A stretch of 64,000 bases of DNA from Micromonospora avicenniae (GCF_900156065.1 NZ_FTNF01000028.1:1-64000), one strand, 5' to 3'. Shown: positions 42,795 through 51,482, counted from the stretch's first letter. Notes: generated from the letters alone by a model not told the origin. A program made the numbers and translations.

Positions 42795-43319
42795 ATGGTG
42801 TTGACTTGTGCGGTGGTCAGAGGCACAAATGCACAGCGCATCGACGCATCACGGCATTCCCGGCGCAGTCTGCTGCGCACCGGAGGGCTGCTGGCCCTCG
42901 GTGCCGCGGCGGCACCGCTGACCGCCTGCGACCCCCTCGGCCGCGAGGAGGCGGGCCCCCGGCCGCCCGACCCGCTGCGGCCGCTGCTCGACGAGTCGCT
43001 GGCTCTCGCCGCCGCGTACCGGGACGCCGCCACGGCGCACGCCGACCTTGCCGCGCTGCTCGGCCCGATCGCCGAGGCGCACCAGGCGCACGCCGCCGAA
43101 CTCGCCCGGGTTCTGGGTGTCGGCCTCCCGTCGGCCGGCGTGACACCGAGCAGCACCGCCGCCACCGACCCGGACGCCGCCATCGCCGACCTCCGACAGC
43201 GGGAACGCGTCGGCCGGGACGGCGCGCTGACGGCCTGCGCCGCCGCGCCCGCGGCCCGCGCCGCGCTCGTCGGCTCGATCGCGGCCGCCCGCGCCACCCA
43301 TCTGGAGGCCCTCAAGTGA
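42795..43319 (+). CDS. Secreted or lipid-anchored ferritin-like protein (DUF4439-related)
   Basis: 174 residues if ATG 42795 is used; GTG 42798 or 42813 are alternatives and no good ribosome site decides. The N-terminus has a Tat/lipoprotein-like signal: HSRRSLLRTGGLLALGAAAAPLTAC with a lipobox at Cys45. The mature part is almost all helix, rich in Ala, with RDAATAHADLAALLGPIAEAHQAHAAEL resembling half of a four-helix ferritin-like bundle. The stop overlaps the next gene (GTGA), which encodes a DUF4439 protein. Iron-binding residues are not obvious, and function is unknown. Confidence 0.72.
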   Translation: MVLTCAVVRGTNAQRIDASRHSRRSLLRTGGLLALGAAAAPLTACDPLGREEAGPRPPDPLRPLLDESLALAAAYRDAATAHADLAALLGPIAEAHQAHAAELARVLGVGLPSAGVTPSSTAATDPDAAIADLRQRERVGRDGALTACAAAPAARAALVGSIAAARATHLEALK

Positions 43320-43765
43320 GCCAGCACAGCGCGCCGCCCACGCCCGCCGAGGCGCTCGCCGCGGCGCTCAGCGCCGAGTACGCGGCCATCTTCGCGTACG
43401 GTCCGATCGGCGTACGGCTCTCCGGCTCCGCTCGCACGGCCGCCCGGCAGGCCGAGGCCGCGCACCGGCGTCGCCGGGACGCGCTGGTCGTGCAGCTCAG
43501 TACGGCGGGCGCCACCGTTCCGCCGGACCAGGCCGGGTACACGCTGCCGTTCCCGATCACCGACCGGGCGAGCGCGCTGCGGCTGGCGATCGAGGTCGAG
43601 GAGCGCACGGCGGCGCACTGGCGGGCGGCGCTGGCCGCCACCAGCGGCAGCGACCGGGACCAGGCACTGGACGCCCTGGTCGACTACGCCGTGCAGGCCA
43701 CCCGCTGGCGGCGGACGGCGAAGATCACCCCGCTGACCGTGCCGTTCCCCGGTCGACCCACCTGA
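43316..43765 (+). CDS. DUF4439 ferritin-like protein
   Basis: 149 residues from GTG 43316, inside the GTGA overlap with the preceding gene. The helical bundle has the family features EALAAALSAEYAAIFAYGPIGVRL, AAHRRRRDALVVQLSTAGATVP and LAIEVEERTAAHWRAALAAT. DUF4439 is a small ferritin-like superfamily mostly found in actinobacteria, with unknown activity. No signal peptide is present, unlike its coupled neighbour. The pair may therefore form a complex only if this product is exported with it through the Tat system (inference). Confidence 0.8.
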   Translation: MSQHSAPPTPAEALAAALSAEYAAIFAYGPIGVRLSGSARTAARQAEAAHRRRRDALVVQLSTAGATVPPDQAGYTLPFPITDRASALRLAIEVEERTAAHWRAALAATSGSDRDQALDALVDYAVQATRWRRTAKITPLTVPFPGRPT

Positions 43766-43804
43766 GGCGCCCGGAGCGGCGCAGATCACCATCGGTTGCG
43801 GGTC

Positions 43805-43819
43805 GCATACCAGGTATGC
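43805..43819. promoter_or_regulatory. Palindromic operator in the padR promoter
   Basis: The palindrome gcatacc-a-ggtatgc is followed directly by a partial third half-site (atac). ATG of the PadR gene is 12 bases downstream. A ttgcgg at 43796-43801 and catact at 43819-43824 could be -35 and -10 with 17-bp spacing, so the operator fills the spacer and the message would be nearly leaderless. PadR autorepression is the natural reading. Confidence 0.75.
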
Positions 43820-43831
43820 ATACTCCGGGCC

Positions 43832-44431
43832 ATGTCCATCCGTCACGGGCTGCTCGCCCTGCTCGAACGCGGCCAGATGTACGGCTACCAGCTGCGGGCC
43901 GCGTTCGAGGAGTCGACCGGCTCGACCTGGCCGCTGAACATCGGACAGGTGTACACCACGCTCGCCCGTCTCGAGCGGGACGGGCTGGTGCGTTCGCTAC
44001 CGGAGAGCGAAGCCGGGCAGCGCCCGTACGAGATCACCGACGCCGGCCGGGCCGACCTCACGCTGTGGTTCGCCACCCCGGTGAGCCGGACCGACCGGCC
44101 CCGCGACGAGCTGGCGATCAAGCTGGCCCTGGCACTCACCACCCCCGGCGTGGACGTACGTTCGGTGGTGCAGACCCAGCGCGCCGCGACCATGCGGACG
44201 TTGCAGGAGTTGACCCGGTTGAAGTACGCCAGCGACAAGCCCGAGGAGCTGCCCTGGCGGCTGGTGCTGGACGCCATGGTGTTCCAGGCCGAGGCCGAGG
44301 TGCGCTGGTTGGACCACTGTGAGACAAGCCTCGTGCGCTACCGGCCGAGCGTGCCCGGACGGCGACCGCCGGTCGAAGTGGACGGTTCCGCCGAGGCGGT
44401 GCCACCGACCGACGAGGAGGCCCGGCGGTGA
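43832..44431 (+). CDS. PadR family transcriptional repressor
   Basis: 199 residues from ATG 43832. The PadR winged helix covers residues 1-90: SIRHGLLALLERGQMYGYQLRAAFEE, LNIGQVYTTLARLERDGLV and RPYEITDAGR. The C-terminal dimerisation helices (Vir_C-like) follow, and the last ~25 residues are polar. These regulators are typically released by cationic drugs or phenolics and control adjacent transporters. Its stop overlaps the ABC ATPase gene (GTGA), so regulator, ATPase and permease form one tightly coupled operon. Confidence 0.92.
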   Translation: MSIRHGLLALLERGQMYGYQLRAAFEESTGSTWPLNIGQVYTTLARLERDGLVRSLPESEAGQRPYEITDAGRADLTLWFATPVSRTDRPRDELAIKLALALTTPGVDVRSVVQTQRAATMRTLQELTRLKYASDKPEELPWRLVLDAMVFQAEAEVRWLDHCETSLVRYRPSVPGRRPPVEVDGSAEAVPPTDEEARR

Positions 44432-45162
44432 GCGGAGTGGACGCCGTGGTCCTCGAGCTACGTGACGTCCACCGCACCCACGGCACCGGCCCGGCCGCCG
44501 TACACGCCCTGCGTGGGGTGAGTCTGGCCGTGCGGCCCGGCGAGCTGGTCGCCGTGATGGGGCCGTCCGGGTCGGGCAAGTCGACCCTGCTGGCGCTGGC
44601 CGGCGGCCTCGACAGTCCGACCGCCGGGGAAGTGCACGTCGACGGGCAACCGCTTGCCGCGCTCGATCGTCGCGGGCTGGCCCAGCTGCGCCGCCGCCGG
44701 GTCGGCTACATCTTCCAGGACCTCAACCTGCTGGGCAGCCTGACCGCGGTGGAGAACGTGGCGCTGCCACTGGAGCTCGACGGCACCGGGGTGCGGCGCG
44801 CCCGCGCGCTGGCCCTGGCCGCGCTCGCCGAGGTGGGCCTACCCGAACTGGGCGACCGTTTTCCGGAGCAGCTCTCCGGCGGCCAGCAGCAACGGGTGGC
44901 GATCGCCCGGGCGCTGGTCGGGGAACGGCGGTTGGTCCTGGCCGACGAGCCGACCGGCGCGTTGGACTCGCAGACCGGCGAGGCGGTGCTGCATCTGCTG
45001 CGCCGCCGGGTGGACGCCGGCGCGGCGGGACTGCTCGTCACCCACGAGGCACGGCACGCCGGCTGGGCGGACCGGGTGATCTTCCTACGCGACGGGGTGC
45101 TGGTCGACTCGACGGCACCGCTGAGCAGCGTCGAGCAGCTGTTGAGCGGCAGCGGCCGGTGA
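44428..45162 (+). CDS. ABC transporter ATP-binding protein (MacB/LolD type)
   Basis: 244 residues. Walker A is MGPSGSGKST, the Q-loop is in VGYIFQDLNLL, the signature is EQLSGGQQQR, Walker B is RLVLADEPTGALD and the H-loop is LLVTHEARH. The DLNLLGSLTAVENVALPLEL segment is characteristic of the MacB/LolD/FtsE branch, which drives mechanotransmission or efflux with FtsX-like permeases rather than classic import. It overlaps the PadR gene upstream and the FtsX-like permease downstream. Confidence 0.94.
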   Translation: MSGVDAVVLELRDVHRTHGTGPAAVHALRGVSLAVRPGELVAVMGPSGSGKSTLLALAGGLDSPTAGEVHVDGQPLAALDRRGLAQLRRRRVGYIFQDLNLLGSLTAVENVALPLELDGTGVRRARALALAALAEVGLPELGDRFPEQLSGGQQQRVAIARALVGERRLVLADEPTGALDSQTGEAVLHLLRRRVDAGAAGLLVTHEARHAGWADRVIFLRDGVLVDSTAPLSSVEQLLSGSGR

Positions 45163-47960
45163 CCGTACGCCCCGGCGGCCGTATCCGCCTCCGGGCCGGC
45201 TCGCGACCGGCGCTCCCACCGGGCCCGCCGCCGTCCGTCGTCGATGGCCGGCGGCGCGGCGCCGAACTGATCGGGTCGTGGCGGGCGGCGCTGCGTATCG
45301 CCCGCCGGGAGGCGCGACGGGCCCGCGGCCGCACCGGTCTGGTGCTGGCCATGATCACGCTGCCGGTGCTGGCGTCGACCTTCCTCGCGGCCAGCTACGA
45401 CATGTCGGAGCTGACCCGCGACGAGCGGACCGCGCGCCAGCTCGGCGTCGCCGACGCCAAGCTGAACTGGGCCGGCGACTTCCCGGTCGTCCAGGACGAG
45501 TGGGGCGAGGACTGGTTTCCCCGCGACAAGGAGGCCCTGACCGCAGGCGTACCGCCCACCACCGAGGTGGTCACGCGGCTGCTCGGGCCGGGGAGCCGGG
45601 CCGCCGAGGTGCGCGGATGGACTCCGGTCGGCCTCCGGGTGGACGGCCGGAGGAACAGCTTCATCGGCCGGGCGCTCGACCTCAGCGATCCGCTCGCCCG
45701 GGGTGCGGCGCGGCTACCGCAGGGACGGGCCCCGGTCGCCGCCGGCGAGATAGCGGCGAACCGGGCCGCCCTACGGGACCTGCACGCACGGCTCGGGGAC
45801 ACGGTGCTCGGCGCGGACGGCGGCTCGTACCGCGTCGTCGGGGTGGTCGAGTTTCCGGACGACCTGGGCCCGCTCATCGCCCTGCACCCGTCCGCGGTTC
45901 CGCCCCCCGATCCCGGGAGCACCGAGACGAGCTGGCTGGTCGACCTGCCGAAGACGATGGACGCCGGCCTCGTCCAGCGACTCAACGAGCGGGGCTTCGT
46001 CGTCATCAGACATACCGGCGCCGAGGAGCACCCGTTCCTGCGCGCCTGGCCCGGCGCGGGCACCGCGGACATGAGCGCCCTGGGCACCGGCGTGCTGATC
46101 AGCGGGCTGGGCCTGCTGGAGGTGGTGCTGCTCGTCGGACCCGCCTTCGCGGTCGGCGTACGCCGGAGGCGCCGCGACCTCGCCCTGGTCGCGGTGGCCG
46201 GCGGGGATGCCGCACAGCTGCGCCGGGTGGTCCTGGCCGACGGGGTGGTGCTGGGTCTCCTCGGCGCCGCGGCGGGGCTGCTGCTCGGCGTCGCCACGGC
46301 GTTCGCCGCCCGTCCCCTCGTCGAGCAGTACGTCTTCGGTGCCCGCTTCGGCGGGTACCGCTGCTGGCCGGTGGCCCTGGTGGCGGTCGGCGGGGTCGCG
46401 GTGCTGGCCGGTGTGCTCGCCGCGCTGGCACCGGCCTGGACCGCGGCCCGGCAGGACGTGGTGGCCGGGTTGGCCGGCCGGCGTACTCCGCCCCGCGGCC
46501 ACGGCCGCTGGTTGGCGCTCGGATCGGCTCTGACGGCCGGCGGCTCCATGATCGCCGCTTTCGGTGCCACCCAGAACCGCACCTGGGTGATTCTCATCGG
46601 TCTGATCCTCGGCGAGCTGGGCCTGGTCTTCTGCACCCCCACGCTGATCGGCCTGCTCGCCCGGCTCGGCCGGGCGTTGCCGCTGGCACCGCGGATCGCA
46701 CTGCGCGACGCGAGCCGCAACCGGGCGTCCGCCGCACCCGCCATCTCCGCCGTGATGGCCGCCGTCGCCGCGAGCGTCGCGCTCGGCACCTACCTGGCCA
46801 GTGACTCGGCCCGGGACGCCAGGAACTTTCAGCCCGGCGTGCCCAGCGGGACGGCGCAGCTCTTCTGGACGGAGCAGGACGGTCGCCCGCCACCGCTCAC
46901 CGAGGTCGCCTCGGCCGCCCGCGCCCACCTCGCCGCGGACATCGTGGCGCCGATGGACTTTCCGGGATGTGATCCGGCGCACCGACCGGCGGAAACCTGC
47001 TCGGTCGAACCGGTGCTGCCGCCAGATCAGGTCTGCCCCTGGCGGCCGGGCGACGGGCTGAGCGTGGAGCAGCGCCGCCTCGCCCGCGCCGACCCCCGCT
47101 GCCAACTCTCCGGCCCCGGCTTCGACAGCGAGTACGTCCAGGTCCTCGTGGACGACGGCACCGCGCTGCCGGTGCTCACCCGCGCCTCGGCGGAGCAGAC
47201 CGCGACGGCCACCGCCGTGCTGCGGGCCGGTGGCGCGGTGGTGACCGATCCGCGCTACCTGCACCGGGGCTCCGTGGCGGTCGCGGTGGACCGGACCCTC
47301 CAGACCGAGGGGACGCAGCCCGCGGCCCGCACGGTGAGCGTGCTAACCGGCTACGCGCTGCCCGACGCCGTCGGGCCCACCCGGCTGCTGCTCTCCTCCG
47401 CGGCGGCCACCCGGCTCGGCCTGACCTGGTACACCCGGTCGTGGGCGATCCCGGTTCCGGACGCGCCCGACGAGGAACAGCAGCAACGGCTCGCCGAGGC
47501 GCTGCGGCCGTACGGCGAGTTCGTCCTGGATGTGAACCGGGGCCGGCCGTCCTCGAAGGACCCGCTGCTGCTCCTGCTCGTCGCCGCGGCAGGCATGATC
47601 ACCGTGGGCGCGGCGGGGATCGCCACGGGGCTCGCCGCCGCCGAGGGCCGCGCCGATCTGTCCATCCTCGCCGCGGTCGGCGCCAGTCCGCAGGTACGCC
47701 GGATGCTCGCGCTCTGCCAGGCCGGAGTGATCGCCGGCCTCGGCTCGCTGCTCGGCATCGTGGCCGGCCTCGGCACCGCCGTCATCATCCTCAGCTCGCG
47801 TAACCGGCAGTACGCGGACACCTGGCCGATCCAGGATCCGTACCCGATCGTCGTGCCCTGGACGGCGCTCGGCGTCCTCGTGGTGGTGCCACTGGTGGCG
47901 ATGCTCGGCGCAGGGCTGTTCACCCGGTCCCGGCTGCCGATCGAGCGCCGCCTCGACTGA
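45159..47960 (+). CDS. FtsX-like ABC permease (large, two FtsX domains)
   Basis: 933 residues. A first helix (about 60-80) is followed by a ~225-residue extracytoplasmic domain. Next come the first FtsX membrane domain (about 305-440), further helices (about 455-565), a second ectodomain with a cluster of cysteines (CDPAHRPAETC, CPWRPGD and RCQLSG; possible disulfides), and the C-terminal FtsX domain (about 790-925). This ten-helix double-FtsX layout is common in actinobacterial antimicrobial or lipoprotein efflux systems. The ATG-type overlap with the ATPase gene and the PadR gene upstream indicate an inducible exporter. The substrate is unknown. Confidence 0.92.
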   Translation: MTVRPGGRIRLRAGSRPALPPGPPPSVVDGRRRGAELIGSWRAALRIARREARRARGRTGLVLAMITLPVLASTFLAASYDMSELTRDERTARQLGVADAKLNWAGDFPVVQDEWGEDWFPRDKEALTAGVPPTTEVVTRLLGPGSRAAEVRGWTPVGLRVDGRRNSFIGRALDLSDPLARGAARLPQGRAPVAAGEIAANRAALRDLHARLGDTVLGADGGSYRVVGVVEFPDDLGPLIALHPSAVPPPDPGSTETSWLVDLPKTMDAGLVQRLNERGFVVIRHTGAEEHPFLRAWPGAGTADMSALGTGVLISGLGLLEVVLLVGPAFAVGVRRRRRDLALVAVAGGDAAQLRRVVLADGVVLGLLGAAAGLLLGVATAFAARPLVEQYVFGARFGGYRCWPVALVAVGGVAVLAGVLAALAPAWTAARQDVVAGLAGRRTPPRGHGRWLALGSALTAGGSMIAAFGATQNRTWVILIGLILGELGLVFCTPTLIGLLARLGRALPLAPRIALRDASRNRASAAPAISAVMAAVAASVALGTYLASDSARDARNFQPGVPSGTAQLFWTEQDGRPPPLTEVASAARAHLAADIVAPMDFPGCDPAHRPAETCSVEPVLPPDQVCPWRPGDGLSVEQRRLARADPRCQLSGPGFDSEYVQVLVDDGTALPVLTRASAEQTATATAVLRAGGAVVTDPRYLHRGSVAVAVDRTLQTEGTQPAARTVSVLTGYALPDAVGPTRLLLSSAAATRLGLTWYTRSWAIPVPDAPDEEQQQRLAEALRPYGEFVLDVNRGRPSSKDPLLLLLVAAAGMITVGAAGIATGLAAAEGRADLSILAAVGASPQVRRMLALCQAGVIAGLGSLLGIVAGLGTAVIILSSRNRQYADTWPIQDPYPIVVPWTALGVLVVVPLVAMLGAGLFTRSRLPIERRLD

Positions 47961-48033
47961 GCCGTGCGGGCCGTGCCCCGGGGACGGCCGTCCGAGGGTG
48001 CCGCCGGAGCCCGGCAGGCGGCAGACTGTCCGC

Positions 48034-48540
48034 GTGTCCGTGCTCGGAGCCATCACCCGCCGCGTCGGCCACCACCGCTGGTTCGGCGCCGCCGCCCGCC
48101 TCCTGGTGCCGGCCGATCGGGCCGTGGGGCGGCTCACCCGGGGTCGGGTGGTCGCACTCGGGCTCGTTCCCTCCCTGATCCTGACCACCACCGGCCGCCG
48201 CTCCGGCAAGCCACGGAGCAACCCGCTGCTCTACGTACCGGACGGCGACGCGTACGTGGTGGTCGGCTCGAACTGGGGCCGGACCCACCAGCCCGGCTGG
48301 TCGATGAACCTGCTCGCCGACCCGGCGGCGGAGGTGGCCGTGAAGGGTCGCCGGATCCCGGTACGCGCCGAACCGGCCACCGGCGCCGAACGTGACCGCC
48401 TCTGGCAGTTGCTGGTCACCGAATGGCCGGCGTACCAGACGTACGAGCGGCGGGCCGGCGGCCGGGAGATCCGCGTCTTCCGGCTGGTCCCGGCCGGGCG
48501 CGGCGCGCCGGTCGACGGCGACACCGCACTAGGGTGGTGA
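48034..48540 (+). CDS. Ddn/F420H2-dependent nitroreductase-family protein (DUF385)
   Basis: 168 residues from GTG 48034. The split-barrel family pattern is clear: LILTTTGRRSGKPRSNPLLYVPDGDAYVVVGSNWG with HQPGWSMNLLADPAAEV and a C-terminal IRVFRLVPA. These actinobacterial proteins use the deazaflavin F420 to reduce quinones or nitro compounds. F420 is expected in this lineage, but no biosynthetic gene is in the window. It follows the exporter operon by 73 bp and may or may not be co-transcribed. The ATG-like longer frame from 47998 is not supported. Confidence 0.88.
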   Translation: MSVLGAITRRVGHHRWFGAAARLLVPADRAVGRLTRGRVVALGLVPSLILTTTGRRSGKPRSNPLLYVPDGDAYVVVGSNWGRTHQPGWSMNLLADPAAEVAVKGRRIPVRAEPATGAERDRLWQLLVTEWPAYQTYERRAGGREIRVFRLVPAGRGAPVDGDTALGW

Positions 48541-48665
48541 GAGCGGGGCGGGCGTGACCGGCCGGCGGTGCCTGCGGTCGACAGGGCGGGCTACGCGGGC
48601 CCGCCGTCGACCCCCTGACTTGGCAGCGGACGCGCGCGTCCACAAACGTCGCAGGAGTGGCCGAC

Positions 48666-49403
48666 GTGAATGCCGACAGCGAGGACGTCGAGATGGACCG
48701 GCACCTGGCCGACCCCCGGTGGACGGTCGCCGAGCAGGTGGCGCAAGCCGCCCAACGCCGCTTTCCCGCCGATGTGCTCGCCATCGCGGTGCACGGTCCG
48801 CTGGCCCACGGCGACGACGACGGCGGCGGTGACGGTGAGGTCGGGGTGCTCGTGGTGACCTACCGGTCGGGTGCGGGGCCGGTCCCGGCGACCCGTCGGG
48901 TGGACAAGGTGCTGGTCGACCTGACCGTGGCCGGCGCCGACGACTACCTCCGGCAGGCCCGGGTGATCGATTCACGCTGGCCGCTGGCCGCCGACCGGTA
49001 CGTCACCACCCGGCCCCTGCACGACCCGACCGGCTGGCTGCGCACCCTGCGCGACGAGCACCTCGGCCGGTTGGCCCGGGCGCGGCCGGCCGAATTCAGT
49101 GCCGCCGCCCGCCGGGCCTGGTACCGGGGGTACGCGGCGCACGCCCGGGCCGCCAAGCTCGCCGAGTGGTACGAGACGGACCAGGCCCTGCTCATGCTCG
49201 GCAAGGCCCGGCTGGCGGCGGCGACGGTCAACGGCCTGCTCGGCCGCACCTACTTCCGTGACCCGGGTGACGCGGTTCGGCGTACCGGCCTGGCCGGTGC
49301 GGACATGACGGAGGTGGGCGCGGTGCTGACCCGGCAGGCCGGCGAGTTGGCCGCCCGCGGCCAACCCGTCGACGGCACCGTCGACGACCTCCTCACCCCC
49401 TGA
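48666..49403 (+). CDS. Kanamycin-nucleotidyltransferase-like protein
   Basis: 245 residues from GTG 48666, for which aggag lies eight bases upstream (GTG 48657 is the alternative). The N-terminal part has the shape of a nucleotidyltransferase core: AVHGPLAHGDDDGGGDGEVGVLVVTY. It recalls the GS-x-D-x-E loop of KNTase enzymes, but with GP instead of GS and a Gly-rich insertion, so catalytic competence is uncertain. The C-terminal helical half (LLMLGKARLAAATVNGLL) resembles the KNTase C-terminal domain. It could be an aminoglycoside O-nucleotidyltransferase or a relative with another role. Confidence 0.6.
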   Translation: MNADSEDVEMDRHLADPRWTVAEQVAQAAQRRFPADVLAIAVHGPLAHGDDDGGGDGEVGVLVVTYRSGAGPVPATRRVDKVLVDLTVAGADDYLRQARVIDSRWPLAADRYVTTRPLHDPTGWLRTLRDEHLGRLARARPAEFSAAARRAWYRGYAAHARAAKLAEWYETDQALLMLGKARLAAATVNGLLGRTYFRDPGDAVRRTGLAGADMTEVGAVLTRQAGELAARGQPVDGTVDDLLTP

Positions 49404-49423
49404 CCTCCCCCACTTCCCGAACG

Positions 49424-49485
49424 GCCTCTTTCACGGAAAGAGTCGCCATTCACGCGCGGATGACCACGCTTTCCGTGACAGAGGC
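49424..49485. terminator. Inverted repeat between convergent genes
   Basis: Arms gcctctttcacggaaag (49424-49440) and ctttccgtgacagaggc (49469-49485) match at 16 of 17 positions around a 28-nt loop. They lie between the convergent stops of the nucleotidyltransferase-like and VIT genes. The segment is less GC-rich than its surroundings. It is a likely bidirectional terminator or a dispersed palindromic element. Confidence 0.6.
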
Positions 49486-49505
49486 GGCATGCCCTGGTGA
49501 GGGGG

Positions 49506-50219
49506 TCAGGCGAGGGCGTTTGTGCCGATCAGGGTGCCGATGGCGTAGGTGGCGGCGGCCGCCAGGGTGCCCAGCAGGAGCTGCCGGAGCCCACCGGACC
49601 ACCAGGACCGGTTGGTGAACCGGGCCACCACCGCCCCGGCGGCGAAGAGGCCGAGCCCGCCGACGCCCAGGGCGAGCCAGAGGCTCGTGAAGCCGAGCAG
49701 GTAGGTCAGCAACGGCACGAACGCCCCGGCGGAGAAGAAGAAGAACGACGAGATCGCGGCCGCCCAGGGACTGGGCTGGTCGTCCGGGTCCACGCCCAAC
49801 TCCTCCCGGACGTGCACCCGCAGCGCCTCCTCCGGGTTGCGTCGAACCGCCTCGGCGACCTGCTGGGCGAGGTCGCGGGGCAGCCCTCGGGCCACCCACG
49901 CGTCGGCCAACTCCCGGGCCTCCGCCTCGGGGTGCCGCTCCAACTCCCGCCGCTCCTTGGCCACCTCCGCGGCGACCTGCTCGTTGGCCGACCGGACACT
50001 CGTGTACTCGCCCAGCCCCATCGAGATCGCTCCGGCCACCAGCCCGGCCGCGCCGGTGAGCACGATGCTGCGCGACGACACCCCGCCACCGCCGACACCG
50101 GCGATCAGGGCGATGTTGGTGACCAGCCCGTCCATGGCTCCGAACACGGCCGGCCGCAGCCAGCCACCGGAGACGTCCGCATGGTGCGCCTCACGCAACG
50201 CGGCCGGACCGTCTGTCAC
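49506..50219 (-). CDS. VIT1/CCC1 family iron/manganese transporter
   Basis: 237 residues from GTG 50219, which overlaps the stop of map (GTGA). The first helix region has GAMDGLVTNIALIAGVGGG, the family hallmark. Helix 2 carries GAISMGLGEYTSVRSANEQV with the Glu metal-site residues. A cytosolic helical metal-binding segment rich in Glu/Arg follows, then three C-terminal helices. VIT/CCC1 proteins move Fe2+ or Mn2+ across membranes, usually to detoxify the cytosol. Coupling to a metal-dependent aminopeptidase may be incidental. No iron-box is visible upstream. Confidence 0.9.
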   Translation of the reverse strand: MTDGPAALREAHHADVSGGWLRPAVFGAMDGLVTNIALIAGVGGGGVSSRSIVLTGAAGLVAGAISMGLGEYTSVRSANEQVAAEVAKERRELERHPEAEARELADAWVARGLPRDLAQQVAEAVRRNPEEALRVHVREELGVDPDDQPSPWAAAISSFFFFSAGAFVPLLTYLLGFTSLWLALGVGGLGLFAAGAVVARFTNRSWWSGGLRQLLLGTLAAAATYAIGTLIGTNALA

Positions 50220-51073
50220 GGCAGGGTCAGGATCTCGTGGCCGTCCTCGGTCACCAGGATGGTGTGCTCGAACTGGGCCGTCCACTTCCGGTCCTTGGTG
50301 ACCACGGTCCAGCCGTCGTCCCACATGTCGTACTGGTACGTGCCCAGCGTGATCATCGGCTCGATGGTGAACGTCATGCCCGGTTCGATGACCTCGGTCG
50401 GCCGGGGGCTGTCGTAGTGCGGCACGTATAGCCCGCTGTGGAAGGACTCGCCGATGCCGTGGCCGGTGAAGTCACGCACCACGCCGTAGCCGAACCGCTT
50501 GGCGTACGACTCGATGACCCGGCCGATCACGTTGATCTGCCGGCCCGGGGCGACCGCCCGGATGCCCCGCATCATCGCCTCGCGGGTCCGCTCGACCAGC
50601 AGCCGGGCCTCCTCGCTCACCTCGCCGACGCAGAAGGTGGCGTTCGTGTCGCCGTGCACCCCGTTGAGGTACGCCGTGACGTCGACGTTGATGATGTCGC
50701 CGTCCTGCAGCACCGTCGAGTCCGGGATGCCGTGGCAGATGACCTCGTTGAGGCTGGTGCAGCACGACTTCGGAAAGCCCCGGTAACCGAGCGTCGACGG
50801 GTACGCGCCGTGGTCGCAGAGGAACTCGTGCACCACCCGGTCGATCTCGTCGGTGGTGACGCCCGGCTTGCAGTGCTCCCCGGCGAGCTGGGTCGCCTGC
50901 GCGGCCAGCCGGCTGGCGACCCGCATCTTCTCGATCGTCTCCGGGGTCTGCACGTGCGACCCACGCCACTCCTTGGGCGCCTTCTTGCCCACGTACTCCG
51001 GGCGGGTGATGCGGGCGGGAACAGCCCGCATCGGGGAGAGCGTGCCTGGGGTCAGCGGCGCACGGACGGTCAT
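50216..51073 (-). CDS. map: Methionine aminopeptidase, type I
   Basis: 285 residues. The N-terminal extension of ~40 residues contains a TRPEYVGK linker, as in actinobacterial MapB enzymes that dock at the ribosome exit. The pita-bread fold shows FPKSCCTSLNEVICHGIPD, NVDVTAYLNGVHGDTNATF (two Asp ligands), FTGHGIGESFH (His ligand), MTFTIEPMI (Glu) and the final EHTILVTEDG (Glu). It removes initiator methionine from nascent proteins. A second map copy elsewhere would be usual for the lineage. It diverges from the STAS gene. Confidence 0.95.
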   Translation of the reverse strand: MTVRAPLTPGTLSPMRAVPARITRPEYVGKKAPKEWRGSHVQTPETIEKMRVASRLAAQATQLAGEHCKPGVTTDEIDRVVHEFLCDHGAYPSTLGYRGFPKSCCTSLNEVICHGIPDSTVLQDGDIINVDVTAYLNGVHGDTNATFCVGEVSEEARLLVERTREAMMRGIRAVAPGRQINVIGRVIESYAKRFGYGVVRDFTGHGIGESFHSGLYVPHYDSPRPTEVIEPGMTFTIEPMITLGTYQYDMWDDGWTVVTKDRKWTAQFEHTILVTEDGHEILTLP

Positions 51074-51167
51074 GGAACAAGCCTATCGCCGCGACACGGC
51101 ACGGTCCCGTCGCGGTGGGCGTCCGACGCTTGTTGCCCTGTCTGCCCCGGTGTGCCATGGTTGCGGG

Positions 51168-51482
51168 GTGGATCTAGGGGCCCGGCCGCCCGTCTTCTCG
51201 GCCACCGTCGAGACCGCCGACGACCACGTCCGCGTCACGGTGACCGGTGAGGTCGACATGGCCACCGCGGACACGATGTTCCAGACGGCGTTGCGCCAAC
51301 CCGCCGCCCGGGTGACGCTCGACCTGCGTGCTGTCACGTTCTTCGACTCGGCCGCGATCCACGCCCTGGTCCGGCTCGCCCGGCAGCTTCCCGACGCGCT
51401 CACCGTGCTGCCGTCCCGGCAGGTCCGCCGGGTGCTCGACGTCTCCGGCCTCGGCGGTCAGGTCTGGCTGCGACCGGACTGA
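51168..51482 (+). CDS. STAS domain anti-sigma factor antagonist
   Basis: 104 residues from GTG 51168. A single STAS domain: strand VRVTVTGEVDMATADTM, then LDLRAVTFFDSAAIHALVRLA, where the Ser of DSAA is the usual phosphorylation site, and VLDVSGLGG near the end. Such proteins bind and release anti-sigma kinases when dephosphorylated. The next gene, on the opposite strand, encodes a PP2C phosphatase with an RsbW-like kinase domain. The two are convergent, 46 bp apart, and are likely to be one signalling module (inference). Confidence 0.85.
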   Translation: MDLGARPPVFSATVETADDHVRVTVTGEVDMATADTMFQTALRQPAARVTLDLRAVTFFDSAAIHALVRLARQLPDALTVLPSRQVRRVLDVSGLGGQVWLRPD

